The translations under genes and the position numbers were made by a program. Below the pieces are notes generated by a model, which saw nothing but the letters and a program-made list of their open reading frames with translations, was not told the DNA's origin and did not search any database. From Amphibacillus jilinensis Y1 (GTDB lineage: Bacteria > Bacillota > Bacilli > Bacillales > Amphibacillaceae), in NCBI RefSeq assembly GCF_000306965.1, contig NZ_JH976438.1:36402-100401 (forward strand): a stretch of 64,000 bases of DNA. The letters are read 5' to 3'. This document shows, one piece after another, positions 23,671-32,580 of this stretch. Positions within the stretch are counted from its first letter, which is position 1. Every line of letters starts with the position of its first letter.

Positions 23671-25053
23671 ATGAATAAACCACAAGCACCTGTTAAAAAG
23701 AATCAGACGGTTACCTTAAATTTTGAAGACATCACACATGAAGGAAGTGGAGTCGGCAAACTAGATGGTTATCCGCTATTTGTTGAGAATGTTCTGCCAG
23801 GTGAAACAGCAAAAGTAAAAGCAATTAAAGTGAAGAAGAACTATGCAATCGGTAAGTTGTTAGAGATTGAAACAGAAAGTGCTGAACGTGTTACCCCGCC
23901 GTGCAATGTGTATTTTCAGTGTGGTGGTTGTCAGCTGCAACACATGAGCTATCAGATGCAATTAGATATGAAACGTCAACAAGTTGAAACGGTATTGAAG
24001 AAAATAGCTCATATTGAAAGTGTGTCGGTGGAACCGACCTTGGGAATGGAGGATCCTTGGCGCTATCGCAATAAAGTGCAAATCCCTGTTGCGAATAAAC
24101 AGGGTGAATTGATAACTGGTTTTTATCGTAAAAAAAGTCATGATATTATTGAGGGAATGGATCGCTGCATTATTACAGCAGAGGTTAATGATCGTATGGT
24201 AGAAGCAGTCCGTTCAATTGCCGATCAACTTGGCATCCCTGCCTATGATGAACAATCTCATCGTGGCGTTTTGCGTCATATTATGGCAAGAACAGGTCAA
24301 GAAACCGACCAAACCATGATTGTACTTGTCACACGAACGAATGAATTGCCACATAAAAAACAATTGATCAAGCAATTAACCGAAACGTATCCTAACGTTA
24401 AATCGATTATTCAAAATGTTAATCAGGAGCGAACCAATGTCATTTTAGGTAAACGCACGCTCTGCCTCTGGGGTGACGAATATATTTATGACACCATTGG
24501 TGAGATCAAATTTGCGATCTCAGCCAAATCTTTTTATCAAATCAACCCAGATCAAACGAAAGTGCTTTATGAAAAAGCACTTGAATACGCTAATCTAACG
24601 GGAGGCGAAACCGTTATTGATGCTTATTGTGGTATTGGTACGATTTCACTGTTTTTAGCAGAGAAAGCTAAGAAAGTTTACGGTGTCGAAGTGGTTCCAG
24701 AGGCAATTGAAGACGCCAAACAAAATGCAATTCTAAATGGCATCACTAACACTGAATTTGTTGTTGGCCAGGCTGAAAAAGTTATGCCATGGTGGACCGC
24801 GCAAGGATTAAGACCAGATGTGATTGTCGTTGATCCGCCAAGAAAAGGCTGTGATCAAGCCCTGCTTGATGCGATGCTTGAGATGAAACCTGATCGGATT
24901 GTCTATGTTTCGTGTAATCCCTCAACGCTAGCTCGTGATTTAGCCATCTTAGAAGAGGGAGGATATCAAACACAGAAAGTCCAGCCTGTGGATATGTTTC
25001 CGCAGACGAGTCATGTAGAGACGATAACGTTGCTATGTCGCCAAACTACGTAG
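23671..25053 (+). CDS. rlmCD: 23S rRNA (uracil-5-)-methyltransferase RlmCD
   Basis: This RumA/YefA-type enzyme makes two m5U residues in 23S rRNA using SAM. A TRAM domain covers the first 60 residues, then iron-sulfur cysteines ([16 protein letters not shown]), the SAM site ([14 protein letters not shown]), DPPRKGC and the catalytic cysteine in [14 protein letters not shown]. At 460 residues it is of normal length. The last 13 residues, after TSHVE, are encoded by ICE DNA ([10 protein letters not shown]); the original chromosomal end (VVALMSRADE) lies at 60042-60083. The enzyme's core is intact and probably active. Confidence 0.95.
   Translation: MNKPQAPVKKNQTVTLNFEDITHEGSGVGKLDGYPLFVENVLPGETAKVKAIKVKKNYAIGKLLEIETESAERVTPPCNVYFQCGGCQLQHMSYQMQLDMKRQQVETVLKKIAHIESVSVEPTLGMEDPWRYRNKVQIPVANKQGELITGFYRKKSHDIIEGMDRCIITAEVNDRMVEAVRSIADQLGIPAYDEQSHRGVLRHIMARTGQETDQTMIVLVTRTNELPHKKQLIKQLTETYPNVKSIIQNVNQERTNVILGKRTLCLWGDEYIYDTIGEIKFAISAKSFYQINPDQTKVLYEKALEYANLTGGETVIDAYCGIGTISLFLAEKAKKVYGVEVVPEAIEDAKQNAILNGITNTEFVVGQAEKVMPWWTAQGLRPDVIVVDPPRKGCDQALLDAMLEMKPDRIVYVSCNPSTLARDLAILEEGGYQTQKVQPVDMFPQTSHVETITLLCRQTT
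25012..25020 (+). other. attL core of the ICE inside rlmCD
   Basis: CATGTAGAG at the HVE codons near the 3' end of rlmCD matches CATGTTGAG at 60042-60050, where the ICE ends. The 3' end of rumA/rlmCD is an established integration site for ICEs with serine recombinases in streptococci, at the same HVE codons. The exact crossover bases cannot be fixed, since the two cores differ at one position. Confidence 0.8.
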
Positions 25054-25220
25054 AAATCCTTAGTTTCAAGGCGTTTCACAAGCATTCTTACTTTGAGACA
25101 AAAGGTGAAAATGGCAGAAAAAAAGTGATAAAAAACCACATTAATGTTTCAGTAGGAATTGACCTAGTGTGAGGAGACATGTGAGATTAATTATTCTATA
25201 TTAAAATAGATTCATTATTT

Positions 25221-25254
25221 TAGACGTTCAAACAAACTGAACGTCTATTTTTTT
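25221..25254 (+). terminator. ICE-borne terminator behind rlmCD
   Basis: TAGACGTTCA and TGAACGTCTA form a perfect 10-bp stem with a seven-base loop, then seven T. It lies 170 bases after the hybrid rlmCD stop and would end its transcript, shielding the ICE from read-through. Confidence 0.88.
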
Positions 25255-25703
25255 ATGTAAAAATTGGAAATTAATATTTAATAATTCTTAGAATAAAACT
25301 TAAGATTTATTCTTTCTGGCGAAAGTCTTGATTTTCGTTCAATTGGTATCGTTATTGTCAAATACGTAAAATTATAGAGTTCAGTACTGTTAGTTATGTT
25401 TTCTCTAAATAGTAAGAACAAAACTATTTTGTGAACCTTGCGTAAAGAACAAATCTTTTAAAATAAGCAGTAGTTAACACAAAATGTCCTTATATCAAAA
25501 ATAATAAATGTATTTAGTTTCTTGGCTTTGTCACATTACTTGTTTTTATGTTAATAGTTAATTTTTATGGTAATAGCAAAACAAAATTGTTAAAATGAAT
25601 TTATATGTGTTTTAAATGTTAAGTTGAGCAGTAATTTAACTATTTAGAAATGGATTTAAGTGGTAATTTAAGGTGTGAATAAACTATGTTAATTTTGAAG
25701 TGA
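25255..25703 (+). other. AT-rich non-coding left end of the ICE
   Basis: I see no gene in these 450 bases. The base composition is clearly more AT-rich than the rlmCD side. It must hold the promoter of the first methyltransferase gene, but no convincing -35/-10 pair stands out. Confidence 0.4.
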
Positions 25704-25716
25704 GGGAGGACATGAA

Positions 25717-26760
25717 TTGAATATTGAAGCTGTAGATTTGTTCTGTGGTGTAGGTGGTTTAACTTACGGCATGCAACAAAGTGGTATTAATGTTATTGCG
25801 GGCTACGATATTGATGATTCCTGCCGTTTTGCCTATGAAAGTAATAATAATTCTAATTTTATCAATAAAGATGTAAAAGAAATAACAGGAGAAGAAATAA
25901 AATCGCTTTATTCTAAAGATACTGATATAAAAATCTTAATGGGATGTGCTCCATGTCAGCCTTTTTCTTCTTATAGTTATCGATATAAAGATAATCAAAA
26001 TACAATAAACAAAATGGATTTATTAGATTACTTTGGTAATCTAGTGGAGAGTGTGCAACCAGAAATTGTATCTATGGAAAATGTTCCTCAATTGAAAAAA
26101 GAGGATGTTTTTTCTGATTTTATAAAGTTATTAAAGAAAAATGGATATTTTATTGAATGGAAAGTTATTTTTGCTCCTGAATATGGTGTTCCTCAAAACA
26201 GAAAAAGGCTTTTACTACTAGCTTCCAAAATAGGTCCTATTACGCTGATAGATCCATTATTTAATGAAGATGAATTTGTAACAGTTCGAGATACTATAGG
26301 TTTTCTGTCCCCTATAAATGCTGGTGAAGCTTCTAAAGAAGATCCTATGCATAAAAGTGTAAAATTAAGCGATATCAATTTAAAACGTATAGAACAATCA
26401 ATTCCGGGGGGAACTTGGAGAGATTGGGATGAGAATTTGATACTTTCTTGTCATAAAAAAAGTTCTGGAAAATCCTATCCATCTGTTTACGGACGTATGG
26501 AATGGGATAAGCCCGCTCCAACAGTTACAACTAAGTTTTATGGTTATGGAAATGGACGTTTTGGACATCCAGAGCAAAATAGGGCAATTTCATATAGAGA
26601 AGGGGCGCTTCTTCAAACGTTCCCAAATGATTATAAATTTTTAGATCCTTTGGAACCTGTTACAACTAAGAAATTAGGAATACAAATTGGAAATGCTGTT
26701 CCAGTTAAATTAGGAGAAGTTATAGGGAATTCAATAATCCAACACTTAAATAATGAATAA
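25717..26760 (+). CDS. DNA (cytosine-5-)-methyltransferase 1
   Basis: A C5 methyltransferase of 347 residues. Motif I is DLFCGVGGLTYG at the N-terminus, motif IV GCAPCQPFSS with catalytic Cys80, motif VI SMENVPQL, motif VIII APEYGVPQNRKRLLLLA, and motif X GNAVPVKLGEVIG at the C-terminus; the target recognition region lies between about 215 and 300. The start is TTG 25717 after GGGAGGA, as the upstream ATG runs into a stop. No restriction enzyme of a recognised fold follows directly; the DUF262-HEPN pair 170 bases on may be the partner. Recognition sequence unknown. Confidence 0.93.
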   Translation: MNIEAVDLFCGVGGLTYGMQQSGINVIAGYDIDDSCRFAYESNNNSNFINKDVKEITGEEIKSLYSKDTDIKILMGCAPCQPFSSYSYRYKDNQNTINKMDLLDYFGNLVESVQPEIVSMENVPQLKKEDVFSDFIKLLKKNGYFIEWKVIFAPEYGVPQNRKRLLLLASKIGPITLIDPLFNEDEFVTVRDTIGFLSPINAGEASKEDPMHKSVKLSDINLKRIEQSIPGGTWRDWDENLILSCHKKSSGKSYPSVYGRMEWDKPAPTVTTKFYGYGNGRFGHPEQNRAISYREGALLQTFPNDYKFLDPLEPVTTKKLGIQIGNAVPVKLGEVIGNSIIQHLNNE

Positions 26761-26816
26761 TATTAAGTAGTATATTTAAATCCATTGTTTAAGTCAAAAT
26801 GCTTAAATTTATGTGA

Positions 26817-26825
26817 TGATATAAT
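26817..26825 (+). promoter_or_regulatory. Candidate promoter of the DUF262-HEPN pair
   Basis: TGATATAAT is an extended -10 box in the gap between the methyltransferase gene and the DUF262 gene, about 100 bases before the latter. It suggests the pair can be expressed apart from the methyltransferase. Confidence 0.45.
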
Positions 26826-26927
26826 TACTATAACAGATTGGTGGATGTACGATAGTTCGTAAATTGATGATGTGCCATAAACTATAAAATAAATGTTTGA
26901 ATTTATTTTAAGATAAGGGGAAATGTT

Positions 26928-27965
26928 ATGACTCAGGAGATAAGCGCACAGGACATTAAAAAAGCCGAGCAGCAAATACTAGAGCAACAGTCAAGAGTTG
27001 ACTATGATATAAGAGATTTCCCAATTGCCTTTATAGTTGAAAATTTTAATGAGGGCGAGTATTTTGTCCCTGAATATCAAAGAGAATATGTGTGGACAAA
27101 GGAGTACAGGGTTCGTCTTATTGAGTCATTATTATTAGGGTTGCCAATTCCTCTAATTTTTTTATCAGATACTGCAACAGGAGAATTAGAAATTGTTGAT
27201 GGTGTTCAAAGAATTAGTACATTGTCTTCTTTTATAAATAATGAATTACAATTAAATGAACTAAAAAAATTAGATTCCATAAATGGTTTTTATTTCAAGG
27301 ATTTACCTCCTTCACAACAAAGGAAATTAAAATCAAAGTCACTAAGGGTAATAGTTCTAAGATCAAATACTAAAGAAGATATTAGAAAAGAGTTATTTAA
27401 CAGATTAAATACTTCTTCATTAAAAGCTAGTGATTCTGAAGTAAGAAAGGGTTCATATGGAGGCAAGTTTATGGATTTTGTTATTCGTCTATCTGAAAAT
27501 CCTAAACTAATTGAAGTTGCTCCGATATCTAAAAAACTCTTACAAAGACAGGAAAATATTGAATTCGTTTTAAGATTCTTTGCTTACTCTAATAATTATC
27601 AAAATTTCAAACATGGAGTTCAAAGTTTTATTGATGATTATATTGAAGAAGTAGAAAACTCATTCGATGAACAAATTATGGAAGATGAATTTAATTCAAT
27701 GTTAGAGTTTGCAACAGAGTATTTCCCGATTGGCTTTCGAAAAACTAAAAATGCTAAGACTACTCCAAGAGTAAGATTCGAAGCTTTATCAGTGGGGATA
27801 AATTTAGCACTTAGAAAGAAAAAAAAGTTAGTTCCCACTGATGTTAATACATGGCTTGAAAGTGAAAAATTTAAAATTCTTACTACTTCTGATGGAAGTA
27901 ATTCTAAAACGAGAGTGGCTAATAGAATAGAATTTGTACGTGACAAATTATTAGGTGAGGAATAA
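26928..27965 (+). CDS. DUF262 (ParB/GmrSD-like) nuclease-family protein
   Basis: A 345-residue protein with a DUF262 domain, the ParB/Srx-like fold found in the N-part of type IV GmrSD enzymes and many defence systems. Family signs: VPEYQREYVW (48-56), LPIPLIFL (72-79), EIVDGVQRISTL (88-99; the usual motif is DGQQR, here DGVQR) and LFNRLNTSS (156-164). The C-terminal half is not the GmrSD HNH domain, so it is a stand-alone DUF262. AAGGGGAA precedes the ATG. It ends five bases before the HEPN gene, so the two are almost certainly one unit. Confidence 0.8.
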   Translation: MTQEISAQDIKKAEQQILEQQSRVDYDIRDFPIAFIVENFNEGEYFVPEYQREYVWTKEYRVRLIESLLLGLPIPLIFLSDTATGELEIVDGVQRISTLSSFINNELQLNELKKLDSINGFYFKDLPPSQQRKLKSKSLRVIVLRSNTKEDIRKELFNRLNTSSLKASDSEVRKGSYGGKFMDFVIRLSENPKLIEVAPISKKLLQRQENIEFVLRFFAYSNNYQNFKHGVQSFIDDYIEEVENSFDEQIMEDEFNSMLEFATEYFPIGFRKTKNAKTTPRVRFEALSVGINLALRKKKKLVPTDVNTWLESEKFKILTTSDGSNSKTRVANRIEFVRDKLLGEE

Positions 27966-27969
27966 AAAT

Positions 27970-28695
27970 ATGTCAACACCAGCAGAATTTCCAAATATAG
28001 AATTTCAAAATAGAGTGAATGAAGTAAATTATTTTTTTTCTTGTCTAGAGACATTATATGAATTCTTTGATCAGAAACAATCTAAAGTTTTGAAAAACAA
28101 ATTAAGTGGTAGTGAACTAAATCATTCTGATTTTATGATTATATTAAAATCAAATGGTTATCTCATGTTATATAACTTGATAGAATCAACAGTTAGATCA
28201 TTGATACAAAGAGTATATGACGAAATTACTATCCAAAGATTAGGCTATAAAGATATAAGGCAAGAATTACAAAAAATCTGGATTAATGTATCTTATGATT
28301 CATTAGGTCATACAACTACCAATTTTGATCAACATAAAAATAAAGCGAAAGAAATGATTGGTTTTGTTATTAATGAAGAGAAGATAGTTCTCACTGAAAA
28401 AGATATTAGCTTTAATGGAAATGTTGACTTTAGATCAATAAAGGATATTTTTAAGAATCATGGATTAACTGTGCCAAGTAATCACGGATCAAGAGTGGGT
28501 GCTGGTTTAAAAGAAGTAAAAGATAAAAGAAACACTATAGCTCATGGTAATATGTCATTTATTGATAGCGCTAGAGATACCACATTATCAGATTTGTTGG
28601 TGTATAAAGAGGAAATAATTGATTATCTAAGTAAGCTAAACAGAAATGTTACAAATTTTATTGATACACAAAATTATAAAACTTATACAACATGA
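27970..28695 (+). CDS. HEPN-domain protein (MAE_28990-like)
   Basis: A helical protein of 241 residues carrying a C-terminal HEPN RNase motif, KDKRNTIAHGNM, where R187 and H192 form the RxxxxH active site. HEPN proteins with DUF262 neighbours are known in defence and toxin-antitoxin loci (MAE_28990/MAE_18760 and RiboL-PSP types); exact family is inference. ATG 27970, after GGTGAGG, is preferred to GTG 27955. It directly follows the DUF262 gene and precedes a terminator. Likely role: RNA cleavage under control of the DUF262 protein. Confidence 0.75.
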   Translation: MSTPAEFPNIEFQNRVNEVNYFFSCLETLYEFFDQKQSKVLKNKLSGSELNHSDFMIILKSNGYLMLYNLIESTVRSLIQRVYDEITIQRLGYKDIRQELQKIWINVSYDSLGHTTTNFDQHKNKAKEMIGFVINEEKIVLTEKDISFNGNVDFRSIKDIFKNHGLTVPSNHGSRVGAGLKEVKDKRNTIAHGNMSFIDSARDTTLSDLLVYKEEIIDYLSKLNRNVTNFIDTQNYKTYTT

Positions 28696-28747
28696 TATTT
28701 TGATTCTTGCTATTTTATTTAAAAAATATATCTATCTGCTCACTATA

Positions 28748-28788
28748 ACGTCATTTGAACGGTATTTTACCGACAAATGGCGTTTTTT
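28748..28788 (+). terminator. Terminator after the HEPN gene
   Basis: ACGTCATTTG (28748-28757) pairs with CAAATGGCGT (28774-28783), with a second stem CGGTA/TACCG inside and six T after. It separates the DUF262-HEPN unit from the second methyltransferase gene. Confidence 0.9.
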
Positions 28789-28818
28789 AGTGCGTTTTTT
28801 AGGAGTGAGAAATATTAT

Positions 28819-29901
28819 ATGGAAAATAAAAATAAATTTAATACAAATCTAAAAATCGGAAGCCTTTTTGATGGTATTGGAGTTTTTCCTCTCGCTGCTT
28901 CTCGTTATGGAATTATACCTACATGGGCAAGTGAAGTAGAAAAAGCACCTATTTCCATTACGAAACGCCATTTTCCTAACATACTTCATATAGGAGATAT
29001 TACCAAAATAGATGGTGGAGAAATACCACCTGTTCATATCATTACATTTGGTTCTCCCTGTCAGAATTTATCTAATATCGGTAAGCGAGAAGGTCTTGCT
29101 GGAAGCAAATCCAACTTATTTTATCAAGTATTACGAATTATTGAAGAAATGAGGTGTGCAACGAATGGTGTATATCCAGTTATCGCTGTTTGGGAAAACG
29201 TCATGGGAGCTTTTTCATCAAATAACAGGATGGATTTTAAAGCCGTGCTGGAATCTTTCACAAACACCGAAATTCCAATGCCTGCTACTGGAGGATGGGC
29301 AAACGCCGGAATGGTTCGAGGGAACAACGTTGATGTCTGTTGGAGATTGTTGGACGCCCGATATTGGGGAAAGCCCACTCTCGCTCAAAGAAGAAGACGT
29401 ATCTTCCTCGTGGCAGATTTTAGAGGAAACCGTGCCCGAGAAATATTATTTAAAGCCCGCAATCTGCAATCGTTTCTTTCGACTAGCGGAGAGGGCAGGT
29501 TATCCTCCCCCGACACCAGTCAAATATCTTCTGAAAAAACAAGGTGGGAAGTACCCATCGTCCGTCCCTTTCAAGAAAGGCGTATGCGAAGTGCCGCAAA
29601 AGATAAAAACAAAACAGGATTCATTGGAAGTTTCGGAAAAACAGGTGACCCTTTTCCCACTTTGTTAGCTGGTTCAGTCAACTTCTTTTCTTTTTGGTAT
29701 GAAGGGAAAGAAAAAGATGGTTTTATTCGACAGCTTACTCCATTGGAATGCGAGCGTTTAATGGGATTACCCGAAGGTTGGACAGCTTTTGGAGATCAAG
29801 AAAAAACTATTAGCGATTATGCCAGATATAAAGCACTGGGAAATTCAATTGCTGTACCATGTGCGGAATATATTATGGCTGGTATCGCGGAAAGTTTATA
29901 G
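28819..29901 (+). CDS. DNA (cytosine-5-)-methyltransferase 2
   Basis: A second C5 methyltransferase, 360 residues, of the compact kind common on ICEs and phages. Motifs: GSLFDGIGVFPLAASRYG (I), TFGSPCQNLSNIGKREG (IV, catalytic Cys81), AVWENVMGAFSS (VI), LAQRRRRIFLVADF (VIII), PLECERLMGLPEGWT (IX) and KALGNSIAVP (X). ATG 28819 has AGGAGTGAG upstream; an earlier in-frame start at 28777 lies within the terminator. It is not similar to methyltransferase 1 outside the motifs. It may protect the ICE from host restriction, together with ArdA. Confidence 0.92.
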   Translation: MENKNKFNTNLKIGSLFDGIGVFPLAASRYGIIPTWASEVEKAPISITKRHFPNILHIGDITKIDGGEIPPVHIITFGSPCQNLSNIGKREGLAGSKSNLFYQVLRIIEEMRCATNGVYPVIAVWENVMGAFSSNNRMDFKAVLESFTNTEIPMPATGGWANAGMVRGNNVDVCWRLLDARYWGKPTLAQRRRRIFLVADFRGNRAREILFKARNLQSFLSTSGEGRLSSPDTSQISSEKTRWEVPIVRPFQERRMRSAAKDKNKTGFIGSFGKTGDPFPTLLAGSVNFFSFWYEGKEKDGFIRQLTPLECERLMGLPEGWTAFGDQEKTISDYARYKALGNSIAVPCAEYIMAGIAESL

Positions 29902-29915
29902 AAAATCAATTCCTT

Positions 29916-29951
29916 AGCTTGTTGGATAACTCTCCTCTGACAAGCTTTTTG
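29916..29951 (+). terminator. Terminator after methyltransferase 2
   Basis: AGCTTGT (29916-29922) pairs with ACAAGCT (29940-29946), followed by five T. The stem is short (7 bp). Confidence 0.65.
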
Positions 29952-29977
29952 AATGGATAAAAGCACTGGAAAGGAAA

Positions 29978-30187
29978 ATGGGCATGATGTCTTTGGAAGA
30001 ACAAGAAATATACGAAGATAAGGTAATGGAATGGATTGACGATCACTTTGTTCTAAATGAAGTTGAAATTGAAGATTATCCTCTTTTTCCTCATGGGAAA
30101 CTGATTCGTGATAAAAATGAGGAAACCATGATTGTATTTTGGTGTGTCATTTATGGACGTGTAGATTATCGTTTTCAAGACGCATAA
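29978..30187 (+). CDS. Small acidic protein of unknown function
   Basis: A 69-residue acidic protein (SLEEQEIYEDKVMEWIDDHF; ETMIVFWCVIYGRVDYRF). GGAAAGGAAA lies upstream of ATG 29978; a second ATG at 29984 is also possible. I do not recognise a family. It sits just before the Orf23-type gene, at the start of the transfer region, on the same strand. Confidence 0.6.
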   Translation: MGMMSLEEQEIYEDKVMEWIDDHFVLNEVEIEDYPLFPHGKLIRDKNEETMIVFWCVIYGRVDYRFQDA

Positions 30188-30200
30188 GGAGTGATGAATC

Positions 30201-30266
30201 ATGCAGATGTTTTGTTCTCGTTCCCCTCCCTTCTATCTCGTTTTCTTCTATCTCATTTATAAATAA
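30201..30266 (+). CDS. Possible 21-residue peptide
   Basis: A short reading frame (MQMFCSRSPPFYLVFFYLIY plus K) begins 13 bases after the preceding gene with AAGGAGTGATG just upstream. The ribosome site is strong, but coding is unproven. It could be a leader peptide coupling translation to the conjugation operon. Confidence 0.35.
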   Translation: MQMFCSRSPPFYLVFFYLIYK

Positions 30267-30289
30267 AAATAAGGAAAGAGGTATATAGA

Positions 30290-30604
30290 ATGGAATTAAA
30301 ATATGTGATTCCGAATATGGAAAAAACATTTGGTAATTTAGAGTATGCAGGTGAAGGAAAGGTCGAACAGCGACGGATTAATGGGCGGATGACAACATTA
30401 TCCCGTAGTTATAATCTTTATTCAGATGTTCAACGAGCAGATGATATTGAGGTTGTTCTCCCTAACGAAGCTGGAGAAAAATTTTTTGAACACGAAGATA
30501 AAGTCAAATTAGTTAATGCACGCATTACCGCAGAAGGCTATAAAATCGGGGATCGTGGGTTTACAAACTATATACTACATGCTGATGACATCGTTAAAGC
30601 ATAA
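30290..30604 (+). CDS. Tn916 Orf23-like protein (DUF961, YdcP family)
   Basis: A protein of 104 residues of the DUF961 family, found at the start of Tn916/ICEBs1-type transfer operons (YdcP in ICEBs1). Typical sequence: VIPNMEKTFGNLEYAGEG and FTNYILHADDIVKA. GGAAAGAGG precedes the ATG. It is a paralogue of the next gene. Its Tn916 relative is placed with the transfer genes but its exact molecular role is not established. Confidence 0.88.
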   Translation: MELKYVIPNMEKTFGNLEYAGEGKVEQRRINGRMTTLSRSYNLYSDVQRADDIEVVLPNEAGEKFFEHEDKVKLVNARITAEGYKIGDRGFTNYILHADDIVKA

Positions 30605-30633
30605 CATAGGCAAAATATAAGGAGGAATATTAT

Positions 30634-31014
30634 ATGAGATTAGCACAAGGAATTGTGATTGATAAAGAAAAAACATTTGGAGTATTGAAGTTTTCCGCAT
30701 TACGACGGGAAGTATTTTTACAAAATGAAGATGGTACCGTATCAACGGAGGTAAAGGAACGCACATATGATTTAAAGTCCAGGGAACAAGGACGTATGAT
30801 CCAAGTGAGTCTTCCTGCTTCTGTTCCATTGAAAGAGTTTGATTATAACGCAGAAGTAGAAATTATGAACCCTATTGCGGATACAGTCGCCAACGCTACT
30901 TTTCGTGGTGCGGATGTCGATTGGTATATAAAAGCCGATGACATCGTGTTAAAAGGAAAAGCTACTTTAACTATTGGAGAAAACCCATCAAAAATACCAC
31001 CAAAGGATAAATAA
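30634..31014 (+). CDS. Tn916 Orf22-like protein (DUF961)
   Basis: A second DUF961 protein, 126 residues (RLAQGIVIDKEKTFGVLKFS; DVDWYIKADDIVLKGKATL). AAGGAGGAAT precedes ATG 30634. It lies between Orf23 and the FtsK-like Orf21 gene, the fixed order of Tn916 elements, with only two bases to Orf21. Confidence 0.9.
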   Translation: MRLAQGIVIDKEKTFGVLKFSALRREVFLQNEDGTVSTEVKERTYDLKSREQGRMIQVSLPASVPLKEFDYNAEVEIMNPIADTVANATFRGADVDWYIKADDIVLKGKATLTIGENPSKIPPKDK

Positions 31015-31016
31015 GA

Positions 31017-32354
31017 ATGAACCCTTTCAAAAAACGAGGGAAACGTATTAAAGAAAAAGACGCTTCTCTCGTTTTTCAGTTTATATTCGTTAGTTTATTT
31101 GGCACATGGCTGCTTTTCTTTCTCCCTTTTCACTTGTCATTTTTAATGGCTACAACGTGGCAGCTCGAAGAACTACAAGCACATTTTATTAGTTTGTATG
31201 GATTAGTGACGTTGTGTATTAGTCTTGTTTTAACGGCGGCATGTGCTTTTGTCTATTATCGTTATTGCTATAACCACTTCAAACAGCTTATTCATCGACA
31301 AAAGCTTGCTAAAATGGTGTTAGAAAACAGTTGGTATGAAACAAAACAAGTCACACAAGAGAGTTTCTTTAAGGATATTCCATCTAATAAATCAAAGGAG
31401 AAAATCAGCCATTTCCCGAAAATCTATTATCGGTTTGAAAAGGGTTTGCTTTACATTCAAGTAGAGATTACACTTGGAAAATTTCAAGAACCATTATTAA
31501 ATTTAGAAACAAAACTGGAAAGTGGTTTGTATTGTGAATTGGTATGGAAGGAATTACGTGATTCTTACGTGGAGTACACGCTTTTCTATGATATGATTGC
31601 GAACCGCATTTCCATTGATGAGGTTATCGCACAGGATGGCAGCTTAAAATTAATGGAATCTTTTTATTGGGAGTATGACAAGTTACCGCATATGTTGATC
31701 GCTGGCGGAACAGGCGGCGGAAAATCATATTTCATTCTCACGTTGATTGAAGCCTTACTCAAAACAGATGCTAAACTATATATATTAGATCCCAAAAATG
31801 CTGATTTGGCAGACTTAGCTACCGTTATGCCTGATGTGTACTACAAAAAGGAAAATATGACAGCATGTATTGATCAATTCTATGAGGACATGATGAAAAG
31901 GAACGAGGAAATGAAGCAAATGCCGAACTATAAGACTGGTGAAAACTATGCTTATTTAGGCTTGCCTGCTCGCTTTTTAATCTTTGATGAGTATACGTCA
32001 TTTATGGAAATGATTGGGAAAGAGAGCATTAAAGTCATGAGTAAACTAAAACAAATTGTTATGCTTGGTAGGCAGTCAGGTTTTTTCTTGATCCTTGCTT
32101 GTCAAAGACCAGACGCAAAGTATCTTGGAGATGGAATTAGGGATCAATTTAATTTTCGAGTAGGTTTAGGTAGAATGAGTGAACTTGGGTACGGTATGCT
32201 TTTTGGCAGCGACGTACAAAAACAATTTTTCTTAAAGCCAATCAGAGGGCGTGGATATGTCGATAAAGGGGATAGTGTGATCTCTGAATTTTACACGCCC
32301 CTTGTCCCAAAAGGACATGACTTTTTAAAGGAAATTGGTAAATTATCTAGCTAG
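31017..32354 (+). CDS. Coupling protein, FtsK/SpoIIIE type (Tn916 Orf21-like)
   Basis: This is the type IV coupling protein that brings the relaxase-DNA complex to the conjugation pore. Two membrane helices lie in the first 85 residues (FQFIFVSLFGTWLLFFLPF; LVTLCISLVLTAACAFVYY). The ATPase has Walker A GGTGGGKSYF near residue 240 and Walker B RFLIFDEYTSF. Its 445 residues match Orf21 of Tn916 (461) and ConQ of ICEBs1. It starts two bases after Orf22. The oriT region follows. Confidence 0.94.
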   Translation: MNPFKKRGKRIKEKDASLVFQFIFVSLFGTWLLFFLPFHLSFLMATTWQLEELQAHFISLYGLVTLCISLVLTAACAFVYYRYCYNHFKQLIHRQKLAKMVLENSWYETKQVTQESFFKDIPSNKSKEKISHFPKIYYRFEKGLLYIQVEITLGKFQEPLLNLETKLESGLYCELVWKELRDSYVEYTLFYDMIANRISIDEVIAQDGSLKLMESFYWEYDKLPHMLIAGGTGGGKSYFILTLIEALLKTDAKLYILDPKNADLADLATVMPDVYYKKENMTACIDQFYEDMMKRNEEMKQMPNYKTGENYAYLGLPARFLIFDEYTSFMEMIGKESIKVMSKLKQIVMLGRQSGFFLILACQRPDAKYLGDGIRDQFNFRVGLGRMSELGYGMLFGSDVQKQFFLKPIRGRGYVDKGDSVISEFYTPLVPKGHDFLKEIGKLSS

Positions 32355-32523
32355 AAGGCTGCCCAGTGCGGCGACGTGCGAAGCGAAAGGCGCTGTGCTG
32401 GGCTAAGCCTGCGTGGCGACAGCCACGCCTTAACCCCCCATTTCTAACAGGGGGGTAGAAAAACAATTGAAAATTGTTCCAAAAGCCAACAAAGCCTGAT
32501 GGCACAACGATTTAGGGTATATT
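32355..32523 (+). other. Origin of transfer (oriT) region
   Basis: This gap between the Orf21 and Orf20 genes is where Tn916 keeps its oriT. It holds several inverted repeats: GCCCAG/CTGGGC, GCGTGGC/GCCACGC, and CCCCCC around ATTTCTAACA closing with GGGGGG (about 32435-32456), followed by AATTG/CAATT. The C6/G6 hairpin with TTTCTAACA in the loop closely resembles the Tn916 nick region. The nick is expected beside this hairpin. Confidence 0.75.
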
Positions 32524-32563
32524 AAAAAGATGTCAGCTTTTAAGCCAAAGTTGACATCTTTTT
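32524..32563 (+). terminator. Hairpin upstream of the relaxase gene
   Basis: AAAAAGATGTCA (32524-32535) and TGACATCTTTTT (32552-32563) form a perfect 12-bp stem. Coming just before the relaxase ribosome site, it may act as an attenuator on read-through from Orf21 as well as a terminator. Confidence 0.6.
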
Positions 32564-32580
32564 AGTTAGGAGGAATGCAA

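Noticed and set aside
29156..29668. A 170-codon open frame inside the second methyltransferase gene
   Set aside because: It lies in another frame of a gene with all C5-methyltransferase motifs, and has no ribosome site or known domain.
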